Shown: positions 1 to 7,129, counted from the first letter of the stretch. The stretch: DNA of 21,048 bases from JBOGGN01 sp050744165 (GCA_050744165.1 JBOGGN010000062.1:1-21048), one strand, 5' to 3'. A program made the numbers and translations. Notes: a model not told the origin generated them from the sequence alone.

Positions 1-1
1 C

Positions 2-292
2 CTTCTCCCTCGACACCTTTGGCGCTACGAACTTCAACTCGATCGCTGCCTGAACCTCACCGACCCGGACGTCCTTGGACAGACCGGGATTGCTGCAGAG
101 GTTCTCGTCGAGCCCAGCTGGCAGCGAACGCAGGAGATCGGGACGGCAGCGCATGCTCTCGGCGTGCAGGCCGTCCAGTCGCCCTCTGCCACTGGAGTCG
201 ACACCGTCATCGCGGTGTTTCTGCAGAATCTCGGCGTCGCATCACTTTCTGCGGAGCTCGCGGAAGAATGGATTGACATTGACGTTCTCTGA
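2..292 (+). CDS. RES-domain NAD+-degrading toxin, C-terminal part (5' end outside window)
   Basis: The frame is open from the window edge to TGA at 290-292, giving 96 residues with no start inside the window. The fragment reads like the C-terminal half of a RES domain. It has an R-Y-E-L-x-L-D-R-x-L-N-L-T-D block near the start, an alanine-rich helix (A-A-H-A-L-G-V-Q-A-V), then S-P-S-A-T-G, which matches the conserved serine region, and a closing V-I-A-V-F-L-Q-N-L-G strand. RES proteins (ParT, MbcT type) are toxins of type II toxin-antitoxin pairs that break down or phosphorolyse NAD+. The antitoxin (Xre/MbcA/ParS-like) normally lies just upstream and would be outside this window. The conserved Arg and Glu positions cannot be checked because the N-terminal half is missing. 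Family assignment is from the visible motifs only. Confidence 0.62.
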   Translation, partial: LLPRHLWRYELQLDRCLNLTDPDVLGQTGIAAEVLVEPSWQRTQEIGTAAHALGVQAVQSPSATGVDTVIAVFLQNLGVASLSAELAEEWIDIDVL

Positions 293-461
293 ACGAGGCC
301 GGGATCGATCATTCTTCTGTGGAATCTCTTGACTCGAACCTGTGGAGCTATGGAATCGAACACACGTACGTGCAGGTGAGCGGGTTTCGTGATCATCCCA
401 CCCACCCTGGGGATTTGTGGCGAGGGCTGCATAGTTCCCCCGCCACCCCAAGGACCAATGC

Positions 462-489
462 AAAAGACCGCCCTTCGGGGCGGTCTTTT
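462..489. terminator. Bidirectional intrinsic terminator with TTCG tetraloop
   Basis: A perfect 12-bp stem, AAAAGACCGCCC paired with GGGCGGTCTTTT, closes on a TTCG tetraloop. The A-run and T-run make it work on either strand. It lies 170 bp after the RES gene (plus) and 28 bp after the stop of the transposase remnant (minus), so it could end either transcript. Confidence 0.88.
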
Positions 490-516
490 CGCGTGTCCGG
501 TCGTGTCTGGCGCGGG

Positions 517-1180
517 CTACCGCCGTCGGCGCGAGTCCGGCTGACCGCGGATTCGGGCGCTGTGTAGGTGGTGAACCCTGTGCCGTGCGGCCGTGGTGAT
601 TGACTCGACATGTCCTTCCAAGTAACCCCGCCGCCGCTTTGGCTGAGCCGGTTTGGCTTCCGCTTCAGCCCGCTTCCTCGCTCGGTAACTGCGGATGCGG
701 TCGACGTTGTAGCCCACAATCGTAAGCCGAGCAGCAAGGTCATCTTGGTCTGGCCGAACACTCGAAAGGGCCCCTGATTGAGGTCGGCGAAGGTGCCCTT
801 GAGCGCGGCGTTGGCGGATTCGACGGCATCTCGGCCCAAGCCGGCGGCAGGGCACGCGCCGCGACTTGACAGCAACCATCGACAGTCGCCACGCCCTGGT
901 CCCGAATGCGGTGCGCTGCCACTACGGCAGCTCGACCGGCGCCGTGACCAAGACGAGCGGCACCTTCTTCGAGCCGCGCAACGTCTTCGGGAACGCACGA
1001 GACGGCAACATGCAGGCCCAGAATGGGCACGGCGGGTCGGCACGTCACGCCGTTCTTCGGGCAGCAGTTTCGAGTAAAGCTGGCCGTCGAGCAGCAGCGC
1101 TCCACCGGAGGCGGGCGGGTACCGCGCTGGTGCGTGACGATCTGGCACGTCTGATCAACGCCGTCTGTGCCAGCTTGTAG
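517..1180 (-). pseudogene. Decayed transposase, C-terminal part in several frames
   Basis: On the minus strand about 781-835 reads VESANAALKGTFADL and then continues NQGPFRVFGQTKMTLLLG. This is the typical end of a DDE-type transposase (cf. N-A-x-L-K-G-x-F-A-D-L, R-G-F-F-R-V-x-G-x-T-K, L-L-L-G). Right after L-L-L-G the frame breaks near 726. The next frame continues T-I-V-G-Y-N-V-D-R-I-R-S-Y-R-A-R-K, the expected following block, and stops at 517. One lost base explains this break. Further upstream (840-1180) the coding sense is smeared over other frames and I could not rebuild the catalytic part. No terminal inverted repeats or target duplications were recognised. The IS family is not certain. 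It is a non-functional remnant. Confidence 0.6.
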
Positions 1181-1362
1181 TGGACTCGTCTCTTTATGGC
1201 CTATGTAGTCGGGGACGTGAGCACGGCTCCAAACGCGGGGGCCATTGGCAGGCCCTGGTCAGCCCGGAGTGGGTGGAGTGCAGCCGTCACAGGGCCCGTC
1301 GCCACTCACAAGACTGATGACCTCGGAGAACGCGAAGGTCGGCGTCCCGGGAGTGGCGGCGG

Positions 1363-1986
1363 TCACGAAACCGTCCGACTGCCCTGAGCTACGGCTCCCA
1401 GGGCTCGCAGCGTCATGGGCACCAGGGCGTCCATGGCTGCCGGTTTGATGGCGTCGCCGGTCAGCAATGAATACTGCAAGGGCCCCAAGATGATGGCGAC
1501 CGCGGCCTCCGTGTCTACCGGGGTAGGGATCTCTCCGCGTCTGGTCGCCCGGTCCAGCATGGCGGCCACGTCCCGGTTGAGTGGCTCCTGGAACCGATGA
1601 CGCACCGCCTCGTTCAGCGCTGGGTGACGGGCGACCTCGCCCGCCAAGCCGAGCAGCAGCCGGCCCCACTCTCCGGTGAGGCTTTCGGCGATCCGGCGGA
1701 GCATTTCCCCAAGGTCGCCTTCCAAACTTCCGGTATTCACCGGCGGACGTTGGCCCACGACGGCGCTGAGCGACCTGACGACCAGTTCCTCCTTGGAGGA
1801 GCACCGCCGGTACAGCGTGGCCGAGGACACACCGGCGCGCTCGGCCACGGCGGCCATGGTGAGACCTGCGTACCCCTGCTCCTCAAGAAGAATGAGTGTC
1901 GCACGGACGATGGCCTCGTCGGCGGCGCTGCTGCGAGGCCGGCCCCGGACGGCTTCGGCGGCGATCGCGGTAGCGGCCTCAGTCAA
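1363..1986 (-). CDS. TetR-family transcriptional repressor
   Basis: This 207-residue protein has the usual TetR layout. A basic N-terminus (R-G-R-P-R-S) leads into a DNA-binding domain, with helix-turn-helix at about residues 43-62 (T-M-A-A-V-A-E-R-A-G-V-S-S-A-T-L-Y-R-R) followed by S-K-E-E-L. The C-terminal helical ligand/dimer domain has the L-N-R-D-V-A-A-M-L-D-R-A-x-R-R-G-E-I stretch seen in TetR_C_11-type regulators. I chose the TTG at 1986 because it overlaps the exporter stop by 8 bp and gives normal family length. The frame stays open further upstream, but that part lies inside the exporter and reads as non-protein. It is co-transcribed with the MFS exporter and probably represses that operon, including itself, through palindromes upstream of the exporter. 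The ligand is unknown. Confidence 0.85.
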   Translation of the reverse strand: MTEAATAIAAEAVRGRPRSSAADEAIVRATLILLEEQGYAGLTMAAVAERAGVSSATLYRRCSSKEELVVRSLSAVVGQRPPVNTGSLEGDLGEMLRRIAESLTGEWGRLLLGLAGEVARHPALNEAVRHRFQEPLNRDVAAMLDRATRRGEIPTPVDTEAAVAIILGPLQYSLLTGDAIKPAAMDALVPMTLRALGAVAQGSRTVS

Positions 1987-3556
1987 CGAGGACCACCGGC
2001 TCCAGCTCGTGGGCAGCCAGGTCTTCGACGCCGACCTCCGGTTCCTGCTTCGGGCGGGCGGGCAGCCACAACAGGGCCACGGCGGCACCGGCCAGGGCGA
2101 AGACGGCGCCGATGATGGCGGTGGAGTTCATGGCGTGGACGAACGCCGCCTTGGCGTCGGCCGCGATCCCGGCGGCGGCAACTTTGGAGGGCACCTGTTG
2201 GGCCACCCCGAGGGCGTTGCCGATCCCGTTGCGGACCACAGCGCGGGCGGTCGCCGGCAAGGCGGAAATGGCCTTGGAGGAGGCGACGCTCGAGCGGTAC
2301 ATGCTGTTGGTGATGCTGCCCAAGATGGCGACCCCGAGGGCGCCGCCGACCTGGCGGGTGGTGTCGTTGACGGCCGAACCGACGCCCGCCTTGGCCAGCG
2401 GTAGCGATCCCATGATCGACTCGGTGGCGGGCGACATGGCGGTGCCGATGCCGACGCCGAGGACGGCGACCATGATGCCGATCAGCAGGTAGGAAGAGTG
2501 GACCGTCACCTGGCTGAGCAGCACCAGGGCGCAGGCGGTCACCGCCATGCCGACCGCCACCACCAGCTTGGTCCCGAACCGGGCCGTCAGCTTGGCGCTG
2601 CCGGGAGCCGCGATCATGAGCCCCGCCGCCAGCGGGATGAACCCGAGACCGGCCTGGAGCGCCGAATAGCCGAGTACCGATTGGAGGTACTGCGTGAGGA
2701 AGAAGAGGCAGCCGAACATGGCGAAGAAGATCAGCGTCACCGAGATCGATGCCGCGGAGAACCGTGGGTTCTGGAAGAACCGAACGTCGAGCATCGGATG
2801 ATCCGAGTGCAGTTCCCATACGACGAATAGGGTCACCAGCATGGCCCCGACGATGAGGCCGGTCAGCACGCCAGGGCTGGCCCATCCCGAGTCGGGGCCC
2901 TCGATCAGGCCGTAGAGGACGCCGATCAGGCCGCTGGTGGCGAGCACCGTGCCGACCGGGTCGAGCCGGCGCTGGCCTGGGTCGCGGCTAGTCGGGATCA
3001 GGAAGTGGCCGGCGATAAGAGCGCAGATGACGACGGGCACGTTGACGAGGAAGACCGATCCCCACCAGAAGTGCTGGAGCAGCCAGCCGCCGACGGTGGG
3101 CCCGACGACGATGCCGAGCCCCGACACGCCGGCCCAGTACCCAATCGCCTTGCCCCGCTCCTCGGCAGGAAACACGTTGGTGAGGATCGACAACGTCGCC
3201 GGCATGATGATGCAGCCGCCGATGCCCGCCAAGCCTCGGGCGGCGATGAGCAAGGTGGCCGACCCGGAGAACGCCGAGGCCACCGAGCCGAAGCCGAACA
3301 CGACCAGGCCGACGCTCAGGGCTCCCTTGCGGCCGTATTTGTCGCCCATGCTGCCGGTGGTCAGCAGCAGGCTGGCGTAGACGATGGTGTAGGCGTCGAC
3401 GATCCACTGGAGCTGGGTCTGGGAGGCGTGCAGGTCCCGGACCAGCGTCGGCAGGGCCACGTTCAAGATGGTGTTGTCGAGGCCGATCACCAGCAGCGAG
3501 AAGCACAGCACCGCCAGGGTCCACCAGCGGCGGGCGTAGATCGTTTGGGCGTCCAT
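1979..3556 (-). CDS. DHA2-family MFS drug/proton antiporter (14-TM, EmrB/QacA type)
   Basis: A 525-residue membrane protein of normal DHA2 length. Visible motifs are LDNTILNVALP (motif D1, residues 26-36), GSMGDKYGRKG (motif A, 68-78) and G-x8-GPTVGGWL (motif C, 146-159, the antiporter signature). They are followed by repeated hydrophobic segments consistent with 14 helices. It should export a hydrophobic compound or drug across the inner membrane using the proton gradient; the substrate cannot be read from sequence. The ATG at 3556 has GAAAGGA about 12 nt upstream. The last codons overlap the TetR gene start by 8 bp, so the two are translationally coupled. The C-terminus is rich in E, V and L and ends in a short cytoplasmic tail. 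Confidence 0.93.
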   Translation of the reverse strand: MDAQTIYARRWWTLAVLCFSLLVIGLDNTILNVALPTLVRDLHASQTQLQWIVDAYTIVYASLLLTTGSMGDKYGRKGALSVGLVVFGFGSVASAFSGSATLLIAARGLAGIGGCIIMPATLSILTNVFPAEERGKAIGYWAGVSGLGIVVGPTVGGWLLQHFWWGSVFLVNVPVVICALIAGHFLIPTSRDPGQRRLDPVGTVLATSGLIGVLYGLIEGPDSGWASPGVLTGLIVGAMLVTLFVVWELHSDHPMLDVRFFQNPRFSAASISVTLIFFAMFGCLFFLTQYLQSVLGYSALQAGLGFIPLAAGLMIAAPGSAKLTARFGTKLVVAVGMAVTACALVLLSQVTVHSSYLLIGIMVAVLGVGIGTAMSPATESIMGSLPLAKAGVGSAVNDTTRQVGGALGVAILGSITNSMYRSSVASSKAISALPATARAVVRNGIGNALGVAQQVPSKVAAAGIAADAKAAFVHAMNSTAIIGAVFALAGAAVALLWLPARPKQEPEVGVEDLAAHELEPVVLVD

Positions 3557-3575
3557 CTAGGCACGGGTCCTTTCA

Positions 3576-3591
3576 GAAACGGAAGCGTTTC
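3576..3591. promoter_or_regulatory. Palindromic operator candidate downstream of exporter -10
   Basis: GAAACG and CGTTTC form a perfect inverted repeat around a 4-nt centre (GAAG). It sits directly downstream of a minus-strand -10-like box (TAGGTT, 3599-3604), where the transcript would start, and 20 bp upstream of the exporter ATG. A TetR dimer site here would block initiation. Confidence 0.5.
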
Positions 3592-3598
3592 GTTTTGG

Positions 3599-3627
3599 AA
3601 CCTACCACCCTGGGGATCTATTCCGAA
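3599..3627 (-). promoter_or_regulatory. Probable promoter of the exporter-TetR operon
   Basis: On the minus strand TTCGGA (3622-3627) and TAGGTT (3599-3604) are separated by 17 bp, a standard -35/-10 arrangement. Both palindromes at this locus touch or overlap it. Confidence 0.45.
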
Positions 3628-3641
3628 AGACACACCTTTCG
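3624..3641. promoter_or_regulatory. Second palindrome overlapping the exporter -35
   Basis: CGAAAG and CTTTCG form a perfect inverted repeat around ACACAC. It overlaps the -35 hexamer (3622-3627). The half site GAAAxG resembles that of the palindrome at 3576-3591 (GAAACG), as expected if one repressor binds both. Confidence 0.45.
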
Positions 3642-3679
3642 TATGTGAAGACCCCCGATGGAGCCCTACTCCGGAGTCG

Positions 3680-4660
3680 TCAACGGCGAATTCGGAGGAC
3701 GTGGCGGGTCATGGTCCGACCCGACTCGTTGGTCCAGCGGCCCACCTCGGCGAACCCCAGGGTCCGGGGCACCCGCAGTGAGGCGACGTTCTCCGAGTCG
3801 ACGACGACGTGCGCCTCCCGGCATCCGGTGTGATCGGACAGGAACTGGATCACCAATCGGACGGCGCGGCTCACGTAGCCCTGGCCCCGGTAGTCAGGAT
3901 GGGCAGAATAGGAAATGTTGGCCTTCCCGAAGGGGACATGTTCGTTGGCCAGGTCGCAGTCGACATAAGCGACATAGTCCGCTTCAGTGGTGTCTACCGA
4001 GAAGGTCCATTTCGGTCCGGACCCGAAGGCGGCTTCTCTCTGCCGCAGGCCGCGGGCGGCGTGGGCCCGTCTGTCGTGGGCGCTCATGGCCTCCCATTTT
4101 TCCCGCTGGCCCGGAAGCCACAGCCATCGGATCTGCTCCTCATCTTTGGCGCCGAGGTCTGCTTCGAGGTCGCCAGCCCGCGGAGGGCGGATGGTCACCA
4201 CGCCATCTGAGTAGAACAGCGGCGGGACTGGTCGCTTGAAGTAAGCCTGGCCATCGAGATCAGCAACCGTTTGGAACCCGGCCCGAGCGGCCAGCTCCAA
4301 TGAGCGAGTGTTGTCGGGGTGGATGAGCAGGCTGGCGGCGTCGTATTCGCAGTTGGTGGCCAGGTGATGCATCAACAGCTGCACGGCCCGGGTCGCATAC
4401 CCTCGCCGTCGGTGACCGGGGAACAAGGCGTAGCCGACGTTGACCTCTCCGGGGCACAGCCACGGCCGGTCAAGCTCGTAGTCCACCCAGCCGACCACCT
4501 CGGCGCCGACTTCGATACAGCCCAAAGGTGCCGGCTCGTCGGTTCCCGGGCCGAACCAGCGGTAGGACTCGTCGTCGCGGCCCCGGACGAGCCGCTCCGC
4601 GTCCCCGGGCCCCGGAGGGCGGATCCGGACGATCCCGTCGGTCACGGAACGAAGGCTCAT
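3680..4660 (-). CDS. Tandem double GNAT N-acetyltransferase
   Basis: This 326-residue protein contains two GNAT folds in a row. Domain 1 (about 9-145) starts V-R-I-R-P-P-G-P-G-D and has the acetyl-CoA loop RRRGYA at 84-89 and N-T-R-S-L-E-L-A-A-R-A-G-F at 117-129. Domain 2 (about 153-326) starts V-T-I-R-P-P-R-A-G-D and has RGQGYV at 258-263 and N-V-A-S-L-R-V-P-R-T-L-G-F at 291-303. Both loops keep the R/Q-x-x-G-x-A/G pattern, so both halves may bind acetyl-CoA. They resemble RimJ/RimL-like acetyltransferases; the acceptor (protein N-terminus, antibiotic or small amine) is unknown. The ATG overlaps the stop of the phosphatase gene in an ATGA, implying translational coupling. Confidence 0.87.
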   Translation of the reverse strand: MSLRSVTDGIVRIRPPGPGDAERLVRGRDDESYRWFGPGTDEPAPLGCIEVGAEVVGWVDYELDRPWLCPGEVNVGYALFPGHRRRGYATRAVQLLMHHLATNCEYDAASLLIHPDNTRSLELAARAGFQTVADLDGQAYFKRPVPPLFYSDGVVTIRPPRAGDLEADLGAKDEEQIRWLWLPGQREKWEAMSAHDRRAHAARGLRQREAAFGSGPKWTFSVDTTEADYVAYVDCDLANEHVPFGKANISYSAHPDYRGQGYVSRAVRLVIQFLSDHTGCREAHVVVDSENVASLRVPRTLGFAEVGRWTNESGRTMTRHVLRIRR

Positions 4661-5289
4661 CGATTCTGCACCCAGTCGCTATCGGCGAGGGCCACCACCC
4701 TTAGGCCCCCGGAGTCGGCCACGATCTCGGTGATTGAGCAGCTCGGGATGCCACCATGGATGACCCCGGGGGCGAGGATCTCGACCGCCTCATCGCGCAC
4801 GAGGTTGCGGGCGAGATCGATGGTGACCCCGCCGTGGCCGATAACCACCACCGTCTGGTCCGGGTGCCTACGAGCCAGTTCGCACAGGGCCCGCTCGAGG
4901 CGGACCCCGGCGGCCCGGGAAGACTTACCCGACCGCGGTTGGAAGTCCCGTTCGGCAGTCGACCGGGCCCACTCGAGCAGGAAAGCCTCCAGCGGCTGGT
5001 CCCCGGCCCAGTTCATCCGCTCGGTAAGACGGTCCTCGACGGTCACACTCAATCCCACCCGGCCCGCTATCTGCGCCCCGGTCTGGCGGGCACGACACAT
5101 CGGACTGGAATAGACGGCCGCGATCTCGATCTGAACAAGTCTGGCGGCGACCGCTTCGGCCTGCATAACGCCGAGCGGGCTCAGACCTGGATCGCCAGGC
5201 GCCGCCTCTTTCTCAGCGTGCTGAACGACAACGAAACGAGTCCCCACGTCACCCGACTCTGCCCGGCGGACGCCGACGTCGCCAGCCAA
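4657..5289 (-). CDS. Histidine phosphatase superfamily (phosphoglycerate-mutase-like) protein
   Basis: A 210-residue protein of the branch 1 histidine phosphatase fold. Visible elements are F-V-V-V-Q-H-A-E-K (catalytic His24), Y-S-S-P-M-C-R-A-R-Q-T (phosphate-binding Arg66), Glu90 in the acid region and V-V-V-I-G-H-G-G-V (His152). The usual R-H-G is Q-H-A here, so the Arg next to the catalytic His is replaced by Gln, though the HAEK form itself is common in the family. Substrate is unknown. Start choice: TTG at 5289 has GGGGGA just upstream; a GTG at 5247 would drop 14 residues and begin nearer the first strand. It is the upstream partner of the double GNAT gene, with ATGA overlap. Confidence 0.82.
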   Translation of the reverse strand: MAGDVGVRRAESGDVGTRFVVVQHAEKEAAPGDPGLSPLGVMQAEAVAARLVQIEIAAVYSSPMCRARQTGAQIAGRVGLSVTVEDRLTERMNWAGDQPLEAFLLEWARSTAERDFQPRSGKSSRAAGVRLERALCELARRHPDQTVVVIGHGGVTIDLARNLVRDEAVEILAPGVIHGGIPSCSITEIVADSGGLRVVALADSDWVQNR

Positions 5290-5378
5290 ATTCCCCCGAG
5301 ACCGATATCACTCCCCAGAACGAGGCCCCAAGGCGTTCTGCCTGCCCCTGTCGCTGCCACGATCATCGACCCTCGCCT

Positions 5379-5397
5379 CGCCTGCCTTGGGCAGGCG
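5379..5397 (-). terminator. Hairpin after the DUF4287 gene
   Basis: CGCCTGCC and GGCAGGCG form a perfect 8-bp stem with loop TTG, 59 bp downstream of the DUF4287 stop on the minus strand. No T-run follows, so termination is plausible but not certain. Confidence 0.4.
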
Positions 5398-5455
5398 CTA
5401 TGGCTTGAGCGGCCCCGCCGAACCCTTTGCGCCGGAGCGGCGAGCCGGTGCCATT

Positions 5456-5686
5456 TCAGGATCCGGCCACGTTGCCACCAAGCGTCCAGCCCACGAGGGC
5501 GTTGGCGTGCCCATGCCCCATCGCATGCTCCGACTTGAGATAGCCGACGAGCTCCATGTGTTTCTCGAGGCCACAGTTTGAGATGATGTGCTGCCACTCG
5601 CCTATCGACCGCCCATACTTCTTCTCGATCGAAGGAAAGTAGGAAGCAGGTCCCTGCTTCGGCCAGTGCGACACCTGCTCGGCCAT
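5456..5686 (-). CDS. DUF4287 domain protein
   Basis: A 76-residue protein carrying the DUF4287 signature: P-A-S-Y-F-P-S-I-E-K-K-Y-G-R, then K-H-M-E-L-V-G-Y-L-K, then M-G-H-G-H-A-N-A-L-V near the C-terminus. The family is small, cytoplasmic and of unknown role, often found in soil actinobacteria. The frame offers an earlier ATG at 5716. I prefer the ATG at 5686 because AAAGGAG lies 8 nt upstream, an ideal ribosome binding site located inside the longer frame. It stands alone, with 72 bp to the upstream hydrolase stop. Confidence 0.85.
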   Translation of the reverse strand: MAEQVSHWPKQGPASYFPSIEKKYGRSIGEWQHIISNCGLEKHMELVGYLKSEHAMGHGHANALVGWTLGGNVAGS

Positions 5687-5758
5687 TTCGGGTGCTCCTT
5701 TGGCTGAGTCCGACATGAATGAGACGGGTCGGGACCGGAAATCTCATCGCGTCTGCAG

Positions 5759-6481
5759 CTACCGACTGAGGAACCCCTCGACCACGGGACCTACCAGCTC
5801 GTTCCGGGTCACGTCGACGTGGGTCGTCCCCGGCAGCACCGCCAACTGGCCTTTGGGCAGGAGGGAGACAGCCTCGACAGCGTCGGGTACGAGGATGAAG
5901 TCGGTATCGCCAATCAGCACCAAGACGGGCGTCTCAATGCCGCGGACCTGGTCGTCGGTCCAGCCACCGAAGGCGTGGACCAACCCGACCGCCTTTTCGG
6001 CGAAGGCCTCGAAATGCTCCGGGTCGGGCGCCACCGCGACGTAGGCGGCGCGCATGGCGGCGAAGTCGTCCAGGGTGGGGAGGCGCTCAGGGTAGGCCTC
6101 GCCTCCCCGGTGGTTGCGGTGGTCGGCCGACGCCACGACCGCCCGCCGGATCCGATCGGGATGGTCGACGAGAAGTTGGTATGCCGTGAGACCCCCGAGA
6201 CTGAAGCCGAACACGTCGGCCCGGTCGATACCCAGGTGGTCGAGAAGGCCGACTACGTCGGCAGCCAGATGCTCGAAGGTCATCGGCCGGTCGATGTCGG
6301 CGGTGCGGCCGTGGCCCTGCAGCTCGACGGCAATGAGCTGGTGGTGCTCGCTCAAGGCGGGGATCATGGCCCCGAAGCTCAGCTCGATGGTGAGTAGCCC
6401 CCCATGCAGGAGGACGAGCGGAGGCCCGTCTCCACGCTGCTCGTAGTAGAGGTGAAGTCCGTTGACGTCGGCGTAAGGCAT
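5759..6481 (-). CDS. Alpha/beta-fold hydrolase
   Basis: A 240-residue protein with a complete alpha/beta hydrolase core. L-V-L-L-H-G-G (residues 22-28) forms the oxyanion region, E-L-Q-G-H-G-R-T (53-60) follows, and G-F-S-L-G-G holds the nucleophile Ser94. L-I-G-D-T-D-F supplies the acid (Asp192 or Asp194), and P-G-T-T-H-V-D holds His221. The family covers esterases, haloperoxidase-like enzymes and C-C hydrolases; this one resembles general soluble esterase-type members and the substrate is not evident. The ATG at 6481 follows a TATCGT box by 10 nt, so the mRNA may be nearly leaderless. A broken gene fragment lies directly upstream on the same strand. Confidence 0.9.
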   Translation of the reverse strand: MPYADVNGLHLYYEQRGDGPPLVLLHGGLLTIELSFGAMIPALSEHHQLIAVELQGHGRTADIDRPMTFEHLAADVVGLLDHLGIDRADVFGFSLGGLTAYQLLVDHPDRIRRAVVASADHRNHRGGEAYPERLPTLDDFAAMRAAYVAVAPDPEHFEAFAEKAVGLVHAFGGWTDDQVRGIETPVLVLIGDTDFILVPDAVEAVSLLPKGQLAVLPGTTHVDVTRNELVGPVVEGFLSR

Positions 6482-6728
6482 GGCTCAGGAGACGATAACG
6501 GGAGGTCGGTCGGGGGTCGTCGTAGAGGGCGACGAGCTGCTCACTCGGGTCACTGCGACCAAACACCAAGTGCCCCTGGTGTTCGCCGTCGATCTCGGCC
6601 TCCAGTTCGATGAACGCGTCACTCAGCCAGCGAAACGTCGTCACGCCGGGCACCCCCACGTCTCGGGACTCGAGGAACCGGGCATCGGTCACGATCAGGC
6701 TCCAGTCACCGACAAAGGCATCGAGACG
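6482..6728 (-). pseudogene. Truncated DUF1579-like gene fragment
   Basis: Minus-strand frame from 6728 reads L-D-A-F-V-G-D-W-S-L, then V-P-G-V-T-T-F-R-W-L-S-D-A-F-I-E-L, then G-H-L-V-F-G-R-S and L-V-A-L-Y-D-D. This order (G-D-W near the N-terminus, a W-L strand, then Y-D) is that of small beta-barrel proteins annotated DUF1579 or similar. There is no start before the G-D-W block: a TAA lies immediately upstream at 6729-6731, and the only GTG (6692) would cut off that block. At the other end the homologous sense stops where the hydrolase begins, and the frame runs on through the hydrolase as nonsense. I read it as a fragment lacking both ends. A short functional protein from GTG 6692 is less likely. 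Confidence 0.5.
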
Positions 6729-6977
6729 TTAGAGCCCGGTTGCGCACCACAGTTTCCTTCCTATGCGACTTAAAGGAGGACGAGCGGCGACGGCCGCACT
6801 CATCGCGGGGGCCGGGAAACCTCGGGCGAACAGATCGCTTAGGCCGCGAGCGGCGAATTGCAGTGCCGTCGCGTTCGGCGTGTCGCAGGCGCGCGTCTTG
6901 GAACGACACCGTTCTTGGCCGCGTTCGCTGTTCTTGACCGCGTTCGCTGTTCTTGTACCGGGAAACTGCTGTAGGGC
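6729..6977. other. Gene-free stretch upstream of the 19-bp array
   Basis: I see no convincing gene on either strand here. Open frames exist because stops are rare at this GC, but none shows a protein motif. It contains a run AAAGGAGG at about 6772-6780 with no sensible start behind it, and the two inverted diverged copies of the 19-bp repeat at its 3' end. Confidence 0.6.
6914..6951 (-). repeat. Two inverted, diverged copies of the 19-bp repeat
   Basis: Copies at 6914-6932 and 6933-6951 keep the 19-bp period. The first begins CTTGGCCGCGTTCG, the exact reverse complement of the CGAACGCGGCCAAG core of the downstream array; the second has one change (GACC). A partial third copy (CTTGTA) follows at 6952. 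Confidence 0.85.
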
Positions 6978-7129
6978 TTCACCGAACGCGGCCAAGCTCA
7001 CCGAACGCGGCCAAGTTCACCGAACGCGGCCAAGTTCACCGAACGCGGCCAAGTTCACCGAACGCGGCCAAGTTCACCGAACGCGGCCAAGTTCACCGAA
7101 CGCGGCCAAGTTCGCCGAACGCGGCCAAG
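6978..7129 (+). repeat. Tandem array of eight 19-bp direct repeats
   Basis: The unit TTCACCGAACGCGGCCAAG is repeated eight times head to tail with no spacer. Six copies are identical. Copy 2 starts CTC instead of TTC and copy 8 has TTCG for TTCA. Because the unit length is 1 mod 3, three units make 57 bp without a stop, so a spurious frame runs through into the flavoprotein gene. It ends 48 bp before the flavoprotein ATG. It is not CRISPR, as there are no spacers. A repeated regulator-binding site, an iteron-like element or a slippage-prone minisatellite are all possible. Confidence 0.95.

Noticed and set aside
345..375. tRNA T-arm-like sequence (GTTCGATTCC on minus) and CACGTACGTG palindrome
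   Set aside because: No matching stem, anticodon arm or acceptor could be folded around it; the 10-bp palindrome is short enough to be chance.
393..1148. Intact 251-codon minus-strand gene
   Set aside because: Only a middle block resembles a transposase; sense moves to another frame at about 726, so this is a decayed gene, not one intact frame.
1181..1362. Possible small gene between the transposase remnant and the TetR gene
   Set aside because: Short frames exist on both strands but none has a credible start with upstream signal or a recognisable protein pattern.
6978..7129. CRISPR array
   Set aside because: The 19-bp units are contiguous with no spacers, and no cas genes are present.
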